From NCBI GenBank assembly GCA_029532415.1, contig JAQOTA010000010.1, positions 1 through 64,000 of the forward strand: DNA of 64,000 nucleotides, in the 5' to 3' direction. The translations under genes were made by a program, and so were the position numbers. Of this stretch, positions 10,905 to 20,969 are shown one piece after another; position 1 is the first letter of the stretch, and the number at the start of each line of letters is the position of its first letter. Below the pieces are notes generated by a model that was not told where the DNA came from, searched no databases, and worked only from the letters and a program-made list of their open reading frames with translations. Origin of the DNA: Marasmius tenuissimus. Lineage: Eukaryota > Basidiomycota > Agaricomycetes > Agaricales > Marasmiaceae.

Positions 10905-11518
10905 TGATGAGCACCTCAACCTGCTGGCCTGTAGGAAATTCCGAACACTATCCAGGAGTCCACCAACGTGTCAGTTGCAGTCCAGAGAACTACAACTCGA
11001 GCAAGTAGAGCCGACCCATCTTTTCTGTATTTTTCTTAGCTCATTGATGATGTTCCACAGAAGTCTGAACAGCTTCACTCGTGTACCGGACTATATACTA
11101 TATTGCATATCTGGCACACATCCTTCGTGCCCACACCGAGCAGGAAGATCGCGTTAGGGCCATCACTGGCTATTTACTCAAGAATAACAACGCCCGTCTC
11201 AACGCCCGTCAGCCTGTTCTCCGCGAGAGGGCTGTGCACAATGATTCAAGTGAGCCCCGCCGGTATTGCCAAGGTTTGTTTCTGATGTGCTCTGCATTAA
11301 TTCCTCGGGCTCAACGCGCTGCCTCTATTGCAGAGCTCGCTATGGTTCTGCAACTCACTCCAATAGTCAGATGGAATCCACCCTCGCCCGAGCTCAACAA
11401 CATGTTCTCGACGTTGTTACACGGGTTCAAACAACACGACGAAGCCGGATGGGCTGCTCAAGTTGCTGCCTTTAACCCTCCTATGATTCAGGAGCGTCTG
11501 GCAACACGATGCGATGTA
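10905..11518 (+). pseudogene. Transportin N-C fusion fragment, copy in R2
   Basis: Same content as 1226-1839. Exon 1 runs to 11000; the intron is 11001-11060 with donor GCAAGT and acceptor CACAG. The N-terminal HEAT sequence continues to about 11205 (AHTEQEDRVRAITGYLLKNN) and is joined to the C-terminal part from about 11220 (GLCTMIQVSPAGIAK). A second intron, 11274-11333 (GTTTGT...TTGCAG), is followed by LWFCNS, a frameshift, then RWNPPSPELNNMFSTLLHGF and PMIQERLAT to about 11518. About 700 residues of the usual length of about 900 are absent. Both introns sit inside coding motifs, which supports DNA-level copying. Confidence 0.82.
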
Positions 11519-12720
11519 CGAGCGAGTTTACCTCATGACAGCTGCTTATGCTCCGTCCCCTCTGTTTTCTTGGGCCACAAGTCACTCATGATTGGTCTGG
11601 TAGTATTTCATGGTCTGGTAGTGTTGCATGTCTTGCATCGGATCGAATTCTCAGTAGTGTAGTCATTCCATACATTTTCATGCGACTTCACCAACGGACC
11701 ACGCAGCATTGTTCGATGCGCGAATGAAGCCAACCTTCGGCTCGAGCCTCGGGGTCGAGCCTCGGGGTCGAGCTGCAGTGTCGAGCTGCAGTGTCAGCCC
11801 GGCTATGACTCGCGGCGTGTGAGGGCGGAGGATTGCGAAGCAACCCATCGCCATGTCGCCAACGAGTGCATAAGCAGATTGGTATCCTCCTTCTATCCTC
11901 CTTCGTTTATCCTCCTTCGTTTGCACAGAAAATCAGACCGGCGCGATCCCCTCACCCGCGCAGTGCGCGAGTCGATTGCCATACCATCTATTCTGGCTCT
12001 TGCAGAGTACAGTCTCCTGTAGAGCCCAGTTTTGGACTGGAATTCGGCTAACAGGGTCTCGAGGATGCGTGTGCGTGCATAAGGAGGTGTCGCGCGCGTG
12101 CATAAGAAAGTGTCGCGTGCGTGCATAAGAAAGTGTCGCGCGCGTGCTGGGATCTCTCGCACGCGAGGTATCAGTATCATCTAAGAAATCCTCTGTGCAC
12201 ACTCCCTTTCCTCTGAGCGGTTGCTAACCCTGCCTCTGAAGCGACTGCTAGTTCTTCCAACACTTCCGCGCCGTAGTGTATAGACTCTAAGACCATCGTA
12301 TAGACTTAGCCACACGATCTTGAATGCATTCCTGGACTCGAAAGGAGTCCCTTTATCCATAGAATCCTTAAAACTCCAAATCTCTGAAATGCCGATTTTC
12401 GGGAGTGGTTTCGACTCGCGGAACCTTGCGCGGCTCGTATCTCCATGGGTTCTTATCCAGGCAGGTCCGAACTCAGCACCATTTTGTAGAGAATTTTCTC
12501 CTCTTTCCGATGAGACCTTCGGCGACCTTCGGCGCTTAAAAACAAAAATCAAGGTCGCCTCCGCAGTAAAATGCGAAGTATGCAGGATATGCAGATTTTG
12601 ATTCGAAGCTGCTCACGATGAGAGCGCTCATCATCTCTATGGTTCCCACGGCTAGAAACAGTATACGAGCTCGCCCAGATGAGGTCGCACAGGTTTTGCC
12701 TCAGATGGGAGTCCAGAGCA

Positions 12721-13294
12721 AATCCTGAACCTGCACGATTCTGCTAATATAGAACTGTGCCTCAGAAGGCCTAGAAAATCGATCCAAGCCCACAGAAATT
12801 CCCACGGTACCCAAGTACTAGCCACAGAAAGCCCTCATCTGCGGGAGTCCAAATCCACTGCCAACTTCTTCATACGCCCTCTAGTAGGCTCACAATCGCG
12901 AGATCATTCTCAAAACTTTGACACCCAAAAATTCTCTCGCAATTGCTTCAAATCATCCAGAAATCCACTTTTTCAATTTTCGAATTTTCTATCATCGCAT
13001 AATCACCACTCCGACGCCCTTACTCAGCCCCGCCGAGGCATCTGAGACACCAAAACTTCCATGGGCACACATACTCTCTTCTCCATGCCCACGAAAGCTT
13101 GTTATCCATAAGTTGGCCTGCACAACGACCTTCTCTGTTGGTCTAATCGTTTGCTTCATATGGCCTGAATGACACCCTCATTGTTGGAGAACTCATCAGC
13201 AAGACCTTTTCGCGTCACTGCAAAGTGTTCAACGTAATGGTATGGTATAAGAGAGGAGGGGCCCAAACTTACCGATAAACTGAGAGCAGCCTCA
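12721..13294. other. No gene seen
   Basis: No frame with recognisable content. The mirror at 57845-58440 contains a plausible donor-acceptor pair (GTAAGTTTGG ... TTTGCAG at about 57867-57922) just downstream of the transportin chimera, so part may be degraded host-gene sequence. Most of the small differences between the two arms lie here and in the adjoining 250 bp. Confidence 0.4.
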
Positions 13295-13958
13295 TCAGGG
13301 AACGGGTGAGCGAGACGCGAGCAAATTCCTCACTCCTTCCACGGTCGGACGTCCAGACTCCAGGGCCGCCGCGGCACATTTCCTCGAGTTCCATTCCGTC
13401 GACATCCATTCCGTCGACATCCATTCCGTCGACATCCATTCCGTCGACATCTCATCCGCGAATTCGTCATCATCGAGATAATCGTCTTCCACGGGCCAAT
13501 CTCTAGGTGCGAGCACTCCCACTCCCGTGAAGGCGACGACGTACTGACTGGCCGCATTGCGTATCATCACCGATTGATCGTCAAGCGCGCGCAAGACCGC
13601 AGCTCTAACGCAGTGAGCCGCTTCGGGTGAAGAGCTGAGGATGAGGCGGGCGTTGTTGTTCTCGAGTAAATAGCCTGCGATGGTCCTAATGCGATCTTCC
13701 TGCTCGGTGCGGGCACAAAGGATGTGTGCCAGATATGCAATATATATAAGTAGTCCGGTACACGAGTGAAGCTGTTCAGTTTCTGTGGAATAGCATCAAT
13801 GAGCCAAGAAAAAATACAGAAGAGATTGGTCGGTTCTACTTACTCGAGTTGCAGTTCTCTGAGTTATAGTTCTCTGAACTGCAACTGACATGCCGGTGGG
13901 TTCCTGGATGGTGTTCGGATTCTCGGAACTTCCTACAGGCCAGCAGGTTGAGGTGCTC
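13295..13958 (-). pseudogene. Transportin chimera: N-terminal HEATs fused to acidic loop (left arm)
   Basis: Minus strand: N-terminal exon, intron (GTAAGT...CACAG, 61 nt), KLNSFTRVPDY, then AGYLLENNNARLILSSSPEA and RALDDQSVMIRNAASQYVV as in transportin HEAT repeats 1-3. At GV the sequence jumps to an acidic stretch (VEDDYLDDDEFADEMSTEW) and RKCAAAAL, matching the long acidic H8 loop and the helix after it in transportin (TEWN-RKC-AAALD). About 200 intervening residues are missing. The MSTEW codons are repeated four times in tandem (15-bp unit, 13384-13452). The frame stays open to a stop at 13295, but the 8-nt insertion after PDY breaks it upstream. Mirrored at 57181-57844. Confidence 0.8.
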
Positions 13959-14005
13959 ATAAAGCGAACAAATTGATCTACTTGGGTGAGGGCACGGACG
14001 AGTTT

Positions 14006-14489
14006 TCATGGGGGTATGGTGTCGATGGGCGCATTAGAGAGCGGGACCGCCGCACCAGAGAGCAAACCGATCAGCATGTGCTCATAGGACAGTAGCTCTA
14101 CCAACTCAGGTTGTAAACCGTCGGCAAGTTTCTTCACTTCCTGGTACACAGTAGAATTGGCACCAAGTTGTGGCGGACAAAATGGCGGACAATGAGAATC
14201 AAAATCGAGACGATGCTCAAACACCGGAGTACAGACGTTGATTGGTGGCTTGTCGAAGTGCGGTGAGAGAGACCCCGCGATACAGCGTCGAAATTCCTTC
14301 CTCCCGTACGATGGTATAGACTTGCGTGTGCAGCGTTACGGTATCTCGGTGTTTCGAGCAGATCGGCGAGAGAGTGTTGTTGGGCTTGTAATCGAATCTT
14401 CACTACCTCCATCGGTGTCACAATCGCAACAGCCTCCGTAGTTCTTGCACCCAGGCCAGCTGGAACGATGGGTGAAGGTGATGTAATGC
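14006..14489 (-). pseudogene. Mitochondrial carrier fragment, succinate/fumarate (Sfc1/Acr1) type (left arm)
   Basis: Carriers of this family exchange metabolites across the inner mitochondrial membrane. The minus strand reads GLGARTTEAVAIVTPMEVVKIRLQAQ, which contains the carrier signature P-x-[DE]-x-x-[KR]-x-[KR] (PMEVVKIR). After a +1 shift come VYTIVREEG and LYRGVSLTALRQATNQ, then, after an interruption, QEVKKLADGLQPELVELLSY, MLIGLLSGAAVPLSNAPIDTI. The TEAV, LTALRQATNQ and SNAPIDTI motifs point to the succinate-fumarate carrier rather than other members. Only about 130 residues of about 300 are present, with frame breaks. Directly downstream lies a transportin chimera. Confidence 0.8.
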
Positions 14490-15876
14490 TGTGGGTGCTA
14501 TCATGAACGGGTTTTCTTCTCGTCTTCCGGCGGGTCACGGTGTCTAGCTGAATGTCGCTTGGAGTCGCTCGGAGGTCCAATATTGTCTTGGAGACGGACG
14601 TCCCCGGCGTACAGAGCAACGTCGAAGGACCATGCCCTCAACGTCGCTTGGAGTCGCTCGCAAGCGCTCGGAGTCGCTTTGCTTCGGGATCGCGGCGGGA
14701 GAGGTCCCTGAGGGAGCGGTGCGACAGTCCATCAGAGACTAGCAGGGGAAACGCGTAGGTTCGTCGTCGTGGTTCTCTGCTGTGTGCTGGCTGTCCCTAA
14801 CCGCCGCCAATAGCTCCACTCTAACAGTCCCGAACATCCTCGGCTCCGCTCGGTCCGCTATCCCCGATCCATCCCCCCTACTCCATGTGCCCCCTCTGAA
14901 GAAAAGCACGGCGTCCTCGTCGCGTAACACGTCGTCCCGCTCCTCCTGTTCCTCTCCTTCCTCCTCAGTTTCAAACCACATTTCCCCCTTTAATATCTTG
15001 TCCTCTATCTCCCTCTGGTCCTCAAAGAGCTTCGTGCCTTCGTTCGGGTGGAATCTTCTGAGTCGTCTCGCGTGGACTTCGCCTTTGAGCACCAAACCGT
15101 CGAGGGATGCTAACTGGTAGGAGTGAGTCAGGCCCCGCTTTGCGACCCTTCTCGGCTCTGACCACCTTGCAAGTGGTTTTTTATCCGCTCGGTGGGTGTT
15201 TGTTAACTTGCTTCGGTGTACCTGTACTGGACTGCCGGGCTCGAATATCACCTCGCCTGCTCAAGGGAGGGGCTTTCCAAACAGGAACTGCCATCCACCA
15301 CCACTGTCGAATACTTCCGCCTCTGTTCTCCTTCGTTCTGTTCTCCTTCGTTCTGTTCTCCTTCGGTTGGATAGACATCAAAAACGTCAATATCCGATTC
15401 ATGAGGATCGTATATGATACATGAAGATCTGATGGAAAGGTTTGGGGTCGTACGGATGCCGTTCACGCCGTTCACGCCGTCGACCCTTCCCCGTTTCCCT
15501 GGTTGTAATAAGCTCCGCAACCGCTATCTAGTAGCGAAGAGAGGTCTACCCCATCAGGCGAGACAATGAACATTGGTGGGGTCGAAGGCCCGACACGAGG
15601 TCGGGAGTTATCCCTCGTTTCCATCCAACACAACCTCCTCCAACTCGTCTCATTCGACGGCAGCTGTCTGGACGTGCACCTCATGCCAGGATGTCGTTCC
15701 ATTCCACACCTTCAGCAGTCCTGAGAGCACAGGGGCCGTGTCCCATGTGTCAAGGGGAACGGTGTTTCGTAGGTGATCTGGGCCCCGACACCGTGTCTCG
15801 TACCCCATTCCCGAGTCTGCACAGCATATGCACCATGGCCGACTGGGGTATCCGGGCGATGAACCAGTGAACACAG

Positions 15877-16928
15877 GGGCCCCCTTGCCCAGCAATGGCT
15901 GGAGATACGGCCCCAAAACCGCGTCCTCCGCAAATGTCAGCCGGAGTTCACGAGCTTCAAGAGCGACGTTCTCGTTCTTGTCCTTCGTGGAATGCAACAT
16001 ATATTCCGCCACGTTGGCCATCTTGGCCATCAGTTTTTCCAGGTCGTACTGCGAGCAGCAGAACGAGGGCCTGACAGACGTGTCTGCGGACGGAGGGATC
16101 GTCATCGGAAGCCCTTTTGAGAAGGCATGCAATGAAGGCGTTGATGTGAACGAAGAAGGATTGGCAGTTGACGGGGACGAAGTACGAAAGACAGCCAACA
16201 GCATGTAATCGCATCTTCAAAGAAGGGTGCTCAGTTAAGGAAATGAATTCTGGAATCATGAACTCGAGAGGGCGAGTCCCGTTCACTTCGACGTCGAGTT
16301 TACGAGGATAATCTTCGCAGGCTTTTTTTTTTCGAGGACGCCGAACACAGCCTGATAAAGGTCGCAGTGTGAATCTGATGTATGTAGCACAGTATCCGGA
16401 GAGCAACTCACCACTTGCCCGTCTGAATCAGGATTTTTCAGCATGTTCACCAGCTGCGAGAGGCACTCGGGCCACTCTCCAGGTTCGAGCACTCCCGTGA
16501 AGGCGACGACGTACTGACTGGCCGCATTGCGTATCATCACCGATTGATCGTCAAGCGCGCGCAAGACCGCAGCTCTAACGCAGTGAGCCGCTTCGGGTGA
16601 AGAGCTGAGGATGAGGCGGGCGTTGTTGTTCTCGAGTAAATAGCCTGCGATGGTCCTAATGCGATCTTCCTGCTCGGTGTGGGCACAAAGGATGTGTGCC
16701 AGATATGCAATGTATATAAGTAGTCCGGTACACGAGTGAAGCTGTTCAGTTTCTGTGGAACATCATCAATGAGCCAAGAAAAAATACAGAAAAGATTGGT
16801 CGGTTCTACTTACTCGAGTTGCAGTTCTCTGAGTTATAGTTCTCTGAACTGCAACTGACATGCCGGTGGGTTCCTGGATGGTGTTCGGATTCTCGGAATT
16901 TCCTGCAGACCAGCAGGTCGAGGTGCCC
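15877..16928 (-). pseudogene. Captured transportin segment inside LTR element (left arm)
   Basis: Longest transportin piece of the window, about the first third of the protein. Minus strand: exon 1 (SVAVQRTITQ), an intron of 61 nt with GTAAGT/CACAG, KLNSFTRVPDY, HEAT repeats through RALDDQSVMIRNAASQYVV, GEWPECLSQLVNMLKNPDSD, an intron near 16350-16409, AVFGVLEK, CEDYPRKLDVEVNGTRPLEF, MIPEFISLTEHPSLKMRLHA, VHINAFIACLLKRASDDDPS, ALVLLLAVRP, MAKMANVAEYMLHSTKDKNE and FAEDAVLGPYLQPLLGK. It lies in the same orientation as gag and integrase. Damage: 8-nt insertion after PDY, ten A residues where five are expected at VLEK-ACED, and +1 G at VRP-EK. The match ends near 15877. Confidence 0.88.
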
Positions 16929-17237
16929 ATAAAGCCATCGTAAAAGGAAACACGCGTTGGAAGTGTCAAAAGGGAATAATGGTGAAGAGAAAGGGTGAGC
17001 CTGAGGGTTGGAGGGGATTACTGAAAGAAGGTCCGAGTCCGTCCTGCCAATCTCTCTTTGGCCCTGTTGACTCGCGATTCGCCTGTCACAAAGCTCACCA
17101 AGTGTCACTGCATGCGGGCCTGCTTAGCGCGAGCAAGTGGGTTGTCGGCAAAGTCGATGTGGGCTGAGGTCTTCTCGAGGTCGCCATCTATGATCTGACA
17201 GCTTCATCTCCAGCATCTCTTTTACCATCTCTCCCTT

Positions 17238-17286
17238 CCTCGGCCTCGGCTTCGGCTTCGGCTTCGGCTTCGGCTTCGGTTTCTTC
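17238..17286. repeat. CTTCGG hexamer tandem repeat (Lys-Pro codons)
   Basis: Hexamer repeat within the gag remnant. The right-arm counterpart (about 53830-53900) is 24 bp longer, that is four more hexamers, one of the few length differences between the arms. Confidence 0.9.
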
Positions 17287-18631
17287 CCAAACCGCTCAAT
17301 AAACACCTTCACAAAGTCCTCCCAGCTCCCTCGGCGCTGCTCATCCGTTAGGTCTTCATTCTACCAATTGCCAGTCCTCCGCCACGCTATCCGACGCCAG
17401 CAGCGATTCCACTATCTCGACCTGCTTGTTCGCCGCTATCTTCCCCAGGTCGAACTGTAGCTTAACCTCCTTCACCCAGTCCTTAGGGTTGACTGACTCG
17501 TCCAGCTCCCCCGAAAACCGAGGGATCCTACCTGAAGTCGGCTGCCATGGTGTGTTCGTCGTCTGATACTGGCGCTTGAGGTCGCGTTGGTGGTTCTGGC
17601 GCAGTACTGATCCTCGGTATAGGTGGCCAAGATGCCGGTCCGAGGGCGTATGCGGTATCCGACGTCGAACGAGACCTTCTGAGGTCTGTAGTCGCTCGAG
17701 GAGGTGAATAGGGAGGTGGTGACAGAAAGACTGGAGAGGGGATTATGGCGCTCAATGACAACGATGACTCGGAGCTAACGGGGCTCGAGTCCACTGTCCG
17801 ACGTGCTCTGGATCGAGTCTAGCTCGCAGGATGGGCCAGTTGGGGTATGGATGATGGGCCAGAATATATGCGCGCTGGAGCTCGAGATCCACTTTGGCGG
17901 TACAACGAGTAAAACGGTTGGTTGGTTCAAGACGTAAGAATAGGGCTTGAGAGCTGCAACAGTGCGTGTGCGTGACTGATGAGGAGGTTAAACTAGGTGA
18001 ACGAGGAGTGAGCGTGTAGTGAACAGGTCGGATGACGTTTGGGATGGTCTAATTTCCTTGGTCGCAGCAAGAGGTTGTCCAGTTGTGCCTCGCGTGGTTG
18101 AATCCGCTCTCGTCACCAGATGGGACAGTCTATCAGAGACTAACAGGAGAAATGCGTAGATTCGTCGTCGTGGTTCTCTGCCGTGTGCTGGCTGTCCCTA
18201 ACCGCCGCTAACGGCTCTACTCTAACATTCCCAAACATCCTCGGCTCGGTTCGCTATCCCCGATCCCCTACTCCAGCGGCGATCCAATACTATACTGGAA
18301 GTGGAGGTCGAAAGGGCTCTACTGCTGATGTTACCTGGCATCGACGACGTGTGTCGTGGTACGAGGGCAACTTCGGATTGCGTTCTCCGCGTCTGTTTCG
18401 AGATCCGCCGGCCAATAGCACCAAGCGTATACTTCCCGGGCTCTCTCGGCGGCTAACTCGCTCGCAGTCCGTTGCTAGCACTGACACCCGCCCTGGATCT
18501 ATTCGACAAGCGGGCCCGAAAATGTGCCGACCTGGACGTCTGCCTGTAAAAGTGGGTTGCTCTGGAGTCTGTGATGACACCGAAGCTCTGCAAGGGCGAA
18601 GTTGAAGGATCGCCGCGATCGACGATCGCTT

Positions 18632-19070
18632 GATGAGCACCTCAACCTGCTGGCCTGTAGGAAATTCCGAACACTATCCAGGAGTCCACCAACGTGTCAG
18701 TTGCAGTTCAGAGGACTACAACTCGAGTAAGTAGAACCGACCAATCTTTTCTGTATTTTTCTTGGCTCATTGATGATGTTCCACAGAAGTCTGAACAGCT
18801 TCACTCGTGTACCGGACTATATTGCATATCTGGCACACATCCTTCGTGCCCACACCGAGCAGGAAGATCGCGTTAGGGCCATCGCAGGCTATTTACTCAA
18901 GAATCGCAGGCTATTTACTCAAGAATAACAACGCCCGTCTCAACGCCCGTCAGCCTTTTCTCCGCAACCTAGTCTTCGCATTCGACGAGTGCCAGCATAA
19001 GAACACGCTGATCCTCTATGATGCTGTCGGAACGCTCGCTGATGTCGTTGGCTGTGAACTTTCCAATGAA
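18632..19070 (+). pseudogene. Transportin fragments: N-terminal exon-intron plus middle segment
   Basis: Plus strand: N-terminal exon, intron 18727-18786 (GTAAGT...CACAG), then an uninterrupted PDYIAYLAHILRAHTEQEDR. This is the only full-length example in the window without an insertion between PDY and IAY. A 22-bp tandem duplication at about 18882-18925 repeats the AGYLLKN codons. From 18964 the sequence jumps to NLVFAFDECQHKNTLILYDA and VGTLADVVGCELSN, the middle of transportin (LVFAF--YQHKN-LILYDA-GTLAD-VG). The inner end of the left inverted-repeat arm falls inside this fragment, at 18830. Confidence 0.82.
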
Positions 19071-19955
19071 CTTTCCAATCCCACCCACGTTCCAACGGGG
19101 AACACAACGGGGAACACAGCTGAGAACACTTGTGGGAGGCGAATCCCCAGCTCTTGGCCGTTGTCTCGAAATCCCTTTTCGTCGTGCGGCAGCATGGCTT
19201 TTGGGCACAGCTCCACGCTGGAGAAGCTCCGCAATGACGTGGATTTTTGGAATCGGATTTCTTCCGTCGCCTGGTCCAAATGGACTCGGCCCGGTCCCTA
19301 CTACGCGGGTGGTAGTGGCCGTGGCAGCGTAGGGATACATCCATAGACGTGAATGATGCTCCTGAGCCCGTCACAGGTGTATGCAGTGAAGGTCGACGCT
19401 CGGACCTGAGGGAGGAAGTCAAGGAAGCCCGTTTGCCGTCGGCAGGCTGTTTGCCCTCATCTGTCGAGGCATCTGTCGAGGCATCTGTCGAGGCATGGAA
19501 ACGTTCCAACTCTTTGGCATACTCATTGTCGACATCATGACGAATTTGGCGAGCTTTCCCTCTCACCGCCGCCTTTCCTCTTCCGTCTGTTCCTCTCGAT
19601 GTAGGCAATGACCTGGACGCTCTGCACTCGGCGTTCCATCCGTTTCCGTTTCATGATGCTCGAGCTTGAGCGCCGAATCGTCAGAAGATCCCGACCCACC
19701 TGCCAGATGTCACTTTCCCTTGTTTTCACGGGGCCTCACGGGCCATATCAAGAGCCAAATCGTGGCGGCTCCGATGCAGCCAGCCACTAAACCCGTGAGT
19801 GCACCACCTATCCTGTCATGAAACGATGCTCATTCCGAAAGCCGTGAGGGTTTTCTTATTTGAATCCGTGAGAAAGGGGTGCCCGTCGGCTGTTACAACG
19901 CCCGAAGTGTCGGTTGCTAGAGGAATCAGCTGGGCAGTTGCGTCGGTACATAAGT
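19071..19955. other. Unrecognised, with a 12-bp tandem repeat
   Basis: No family recognised. A CATCTGTCGAGG unit is repeated three times at about 19460-19495. Positions 19600-19720 contain the short segments shared with 2628-3296. Confidence 0.4.
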
Positions 19956-19959
19956 GTCA

Positions 19960-20083
19960 GAAGCTCCCGCCCTACATCGTTTTCCATTTCAAGCGCTTCG
20001 CCAAGAAGTCCATGCTCAGAGGACGTTCAGGAGAGAAACCCGACCATTGCAACTTTAGTCCCATGTCAATCGAACGTCACAAG
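19960..20083 (+). pseudogene. USP39/Sad1-like ubiquitin-hydrolase-domain fragment
   Basis: Reads QKLPPYIVFHFKRFAKK and, after an interruption, EKPDHCNFSP. USP39/Sad1 (a catalytically inactive ubiquitin-hydrolase-like splicing factor of the tri-snRNP) has a conserved LPPYLI-H-KRFTKN...EKNPTIVNF block. Restoring three missing nucleotides would bring EKNPTIVNFSP into frame, so this is a decayed copy of that block. No other part of the gene was recognised around it. Confidence 0.6.
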
Positions 20084-20564
20084 GTGAAATCATGCACTTG
20101 ACAGCTCCGAAGTCGCAAGGGAAACAACCGCAGATCAAACCGCTAGCACCTCCTCCAAGACGAGGAAGACCGAGGACCTCTGGCGATTCGATCGACAGCT
20201 TGGGAGGTACACGCTTGCGCTCGGCAAGGTCCCCAAGTCTTGACCTGGCAGCTGCGAATCCATACGGTATATCAGTCCAGCACCGACAATCAAACAAATC
20301 AAGGACTTGCACGGAGACAATCGTTTGACGGGCGTGCATCACATCGCGTGTCTGCGTAGTTCTCACTACGGAGTAGTCCAAGAACCGTGGGCTCCTGCGG
20401 GCAAAAACTCGCTGCCAAATCTGTCGACCTGCATATCCGGGTGGGATTAGAATTACATGGGGATCAAAAGCGGCCACTGGAGCATTCGCCTCTCTTCTCT
20501 GCCTCAAGGTCACGATAGCACCCGTTAGAGCCGCATCCTCGCTGTCCACAGACATAGCGTTCAT
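20055..20564 (-). CDS. Open frame of 169 codons, unknown
   Basis: The longest open frame of the region, overlapping the USP39-like fragment on the opposite strand at its 3' end. The N-terminal part (MSVDSEDAALTGAIVTLRQR) reads like protein, but I recognise no domain; the C-terminal part is antisense to a probable gene fragment. Possibly chance. Confidence 0.2.
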   Translation of the reverse strand: MNAMSVDSEDAALTGAIVTLRQRREANAPVAAFDPHVILIPPGYAGRQIWQRVFARRSPRFLDYSVVRTTQTRDVMHARQTIVSVQVLDLFDCRCWTDIPYGFAAARSRLGDLAERKRVPPKLSIESPEVLGLPRLGGGASGLICGCFPCDFGAVKCMISPCDVRLTWD

Positions 20565-20969
20565 TGATATCCTTCGAAACTCTTGTCGTCGTCAACGTCA
20601 CGGTTGCATGGTAGTATTCCCTTCTCGCTCGGGACCTTTTCAAATGTTATTCTGTGGTCGACGCAAACAGAGATGTCCAGCCTTACCTGGGTCTTCCGTT
20701 TCGTTGCGCTCTGTTTACCGTCTGCCTTCGACTGTCCAGAGCGACCACTGTCCAGAGAATAAATACAGCGAGGATTCAGAGAAAGAGGGCCAAGTGCCTT
20801 GTCGACGTGGAGAACGATGAGCAAGAAAGCCAACAGTGAGCCTTTATGCTATGTTCCCAATCAATTGGAATCTTGGGATTCTTAGTTTGATCACACCACA
20901 TGTTTACAGTAGGTAGCGACGCGCGTCAAGTCACGAGGGAGCCTGAGAATACGGACAATACGGACCGTA
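20565..20969. other. No recognisable gene
   Basis: Short frames on both strands without family features. A plus-strand stretch ending NSEPLCYVPNQLESWDS (about 20835-20880) could be a real exon, with no further support. Confidence 0.3.

Larger units (their letters stand above)
10545..12720 (+). repeat. Composite gene-fragment repeat, copy R2 (inverted relative to R1)
   Basis: Inverse of 1-2206 and mirror of 58443-60640. Order on the plus strand: GCGACTCC-rich motif, carrier tail (NAPIDTI, near 10651), CxxC...C segment, transportin N-C fusion (10905-11518), then about 1.1 kb with three tandem-repeat patches. Near 12510-12560 it lacks about 18 bp present in R1 and R4. At 12704-12713 it differs from R4 by an inversion of 10 bp. 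Confidence 0.85.
14720..18275 (-). mobile_element. Degenerate Gypsy-type LTR element with captured transportin (left arm)
   Basis: About 3.56 kb on the minus strand: 5' LTR 18121-18275, PBS-like site 18100-18118, gag remnant (about 17124-17830), transportin segment (15877-16928), a possible protease remnant (15472-15702), integrase C-terminal part (14888-15251), purine-rich tract, 3' LTR 14720-14885. LTRs begin TGGAGTAGGGG and end in CA. The direct 4-bp flank CCGC on each side is a candidate target duplication. Reverse transcriptase and RNase H are not seen, so the element was non-autonomous. Mirrored at 52840-56419. Confidence 0.75.
7187..18830 (+). repeat. Left arm of giant inverted repeat
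   Basis: Position x in this arm pairs with about 71187-x in the right arm for x below about 12600, 71139-x for 12900-17240, and 71115-x for 17300-18830. These constants hold across dozens of matching open frames on opposite strands. The steps mark net length differences of 48 bp near 12500-12800 and 24 bp in a Lys-Pro codon repeat. The inner end is exact: 18811-18830 is the reverse complement of 52285-52304, after which the sequences part. The outer end is at or beyond the window edge, since 64000 pairs with 7187. By eye the arms are almost identical, so the duplication is recent or is kept homogeneous by gene conversion. Confidence 0.93.

Noticed and set aside
12918..13172. 84-codon open frame in the region between R2 and the transportin chimera
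   Set aside because: Composition and lack of any motif suggest chance; it survives in both arms only because the arms are identical.
20092..20328. AT-hook-like RRGRPR in a plus-strand frame after the USP39-like fragment
   Set aside because: A single RGRP-like motif in a short frame without flanking support is not evidence of an AT-hook protein.
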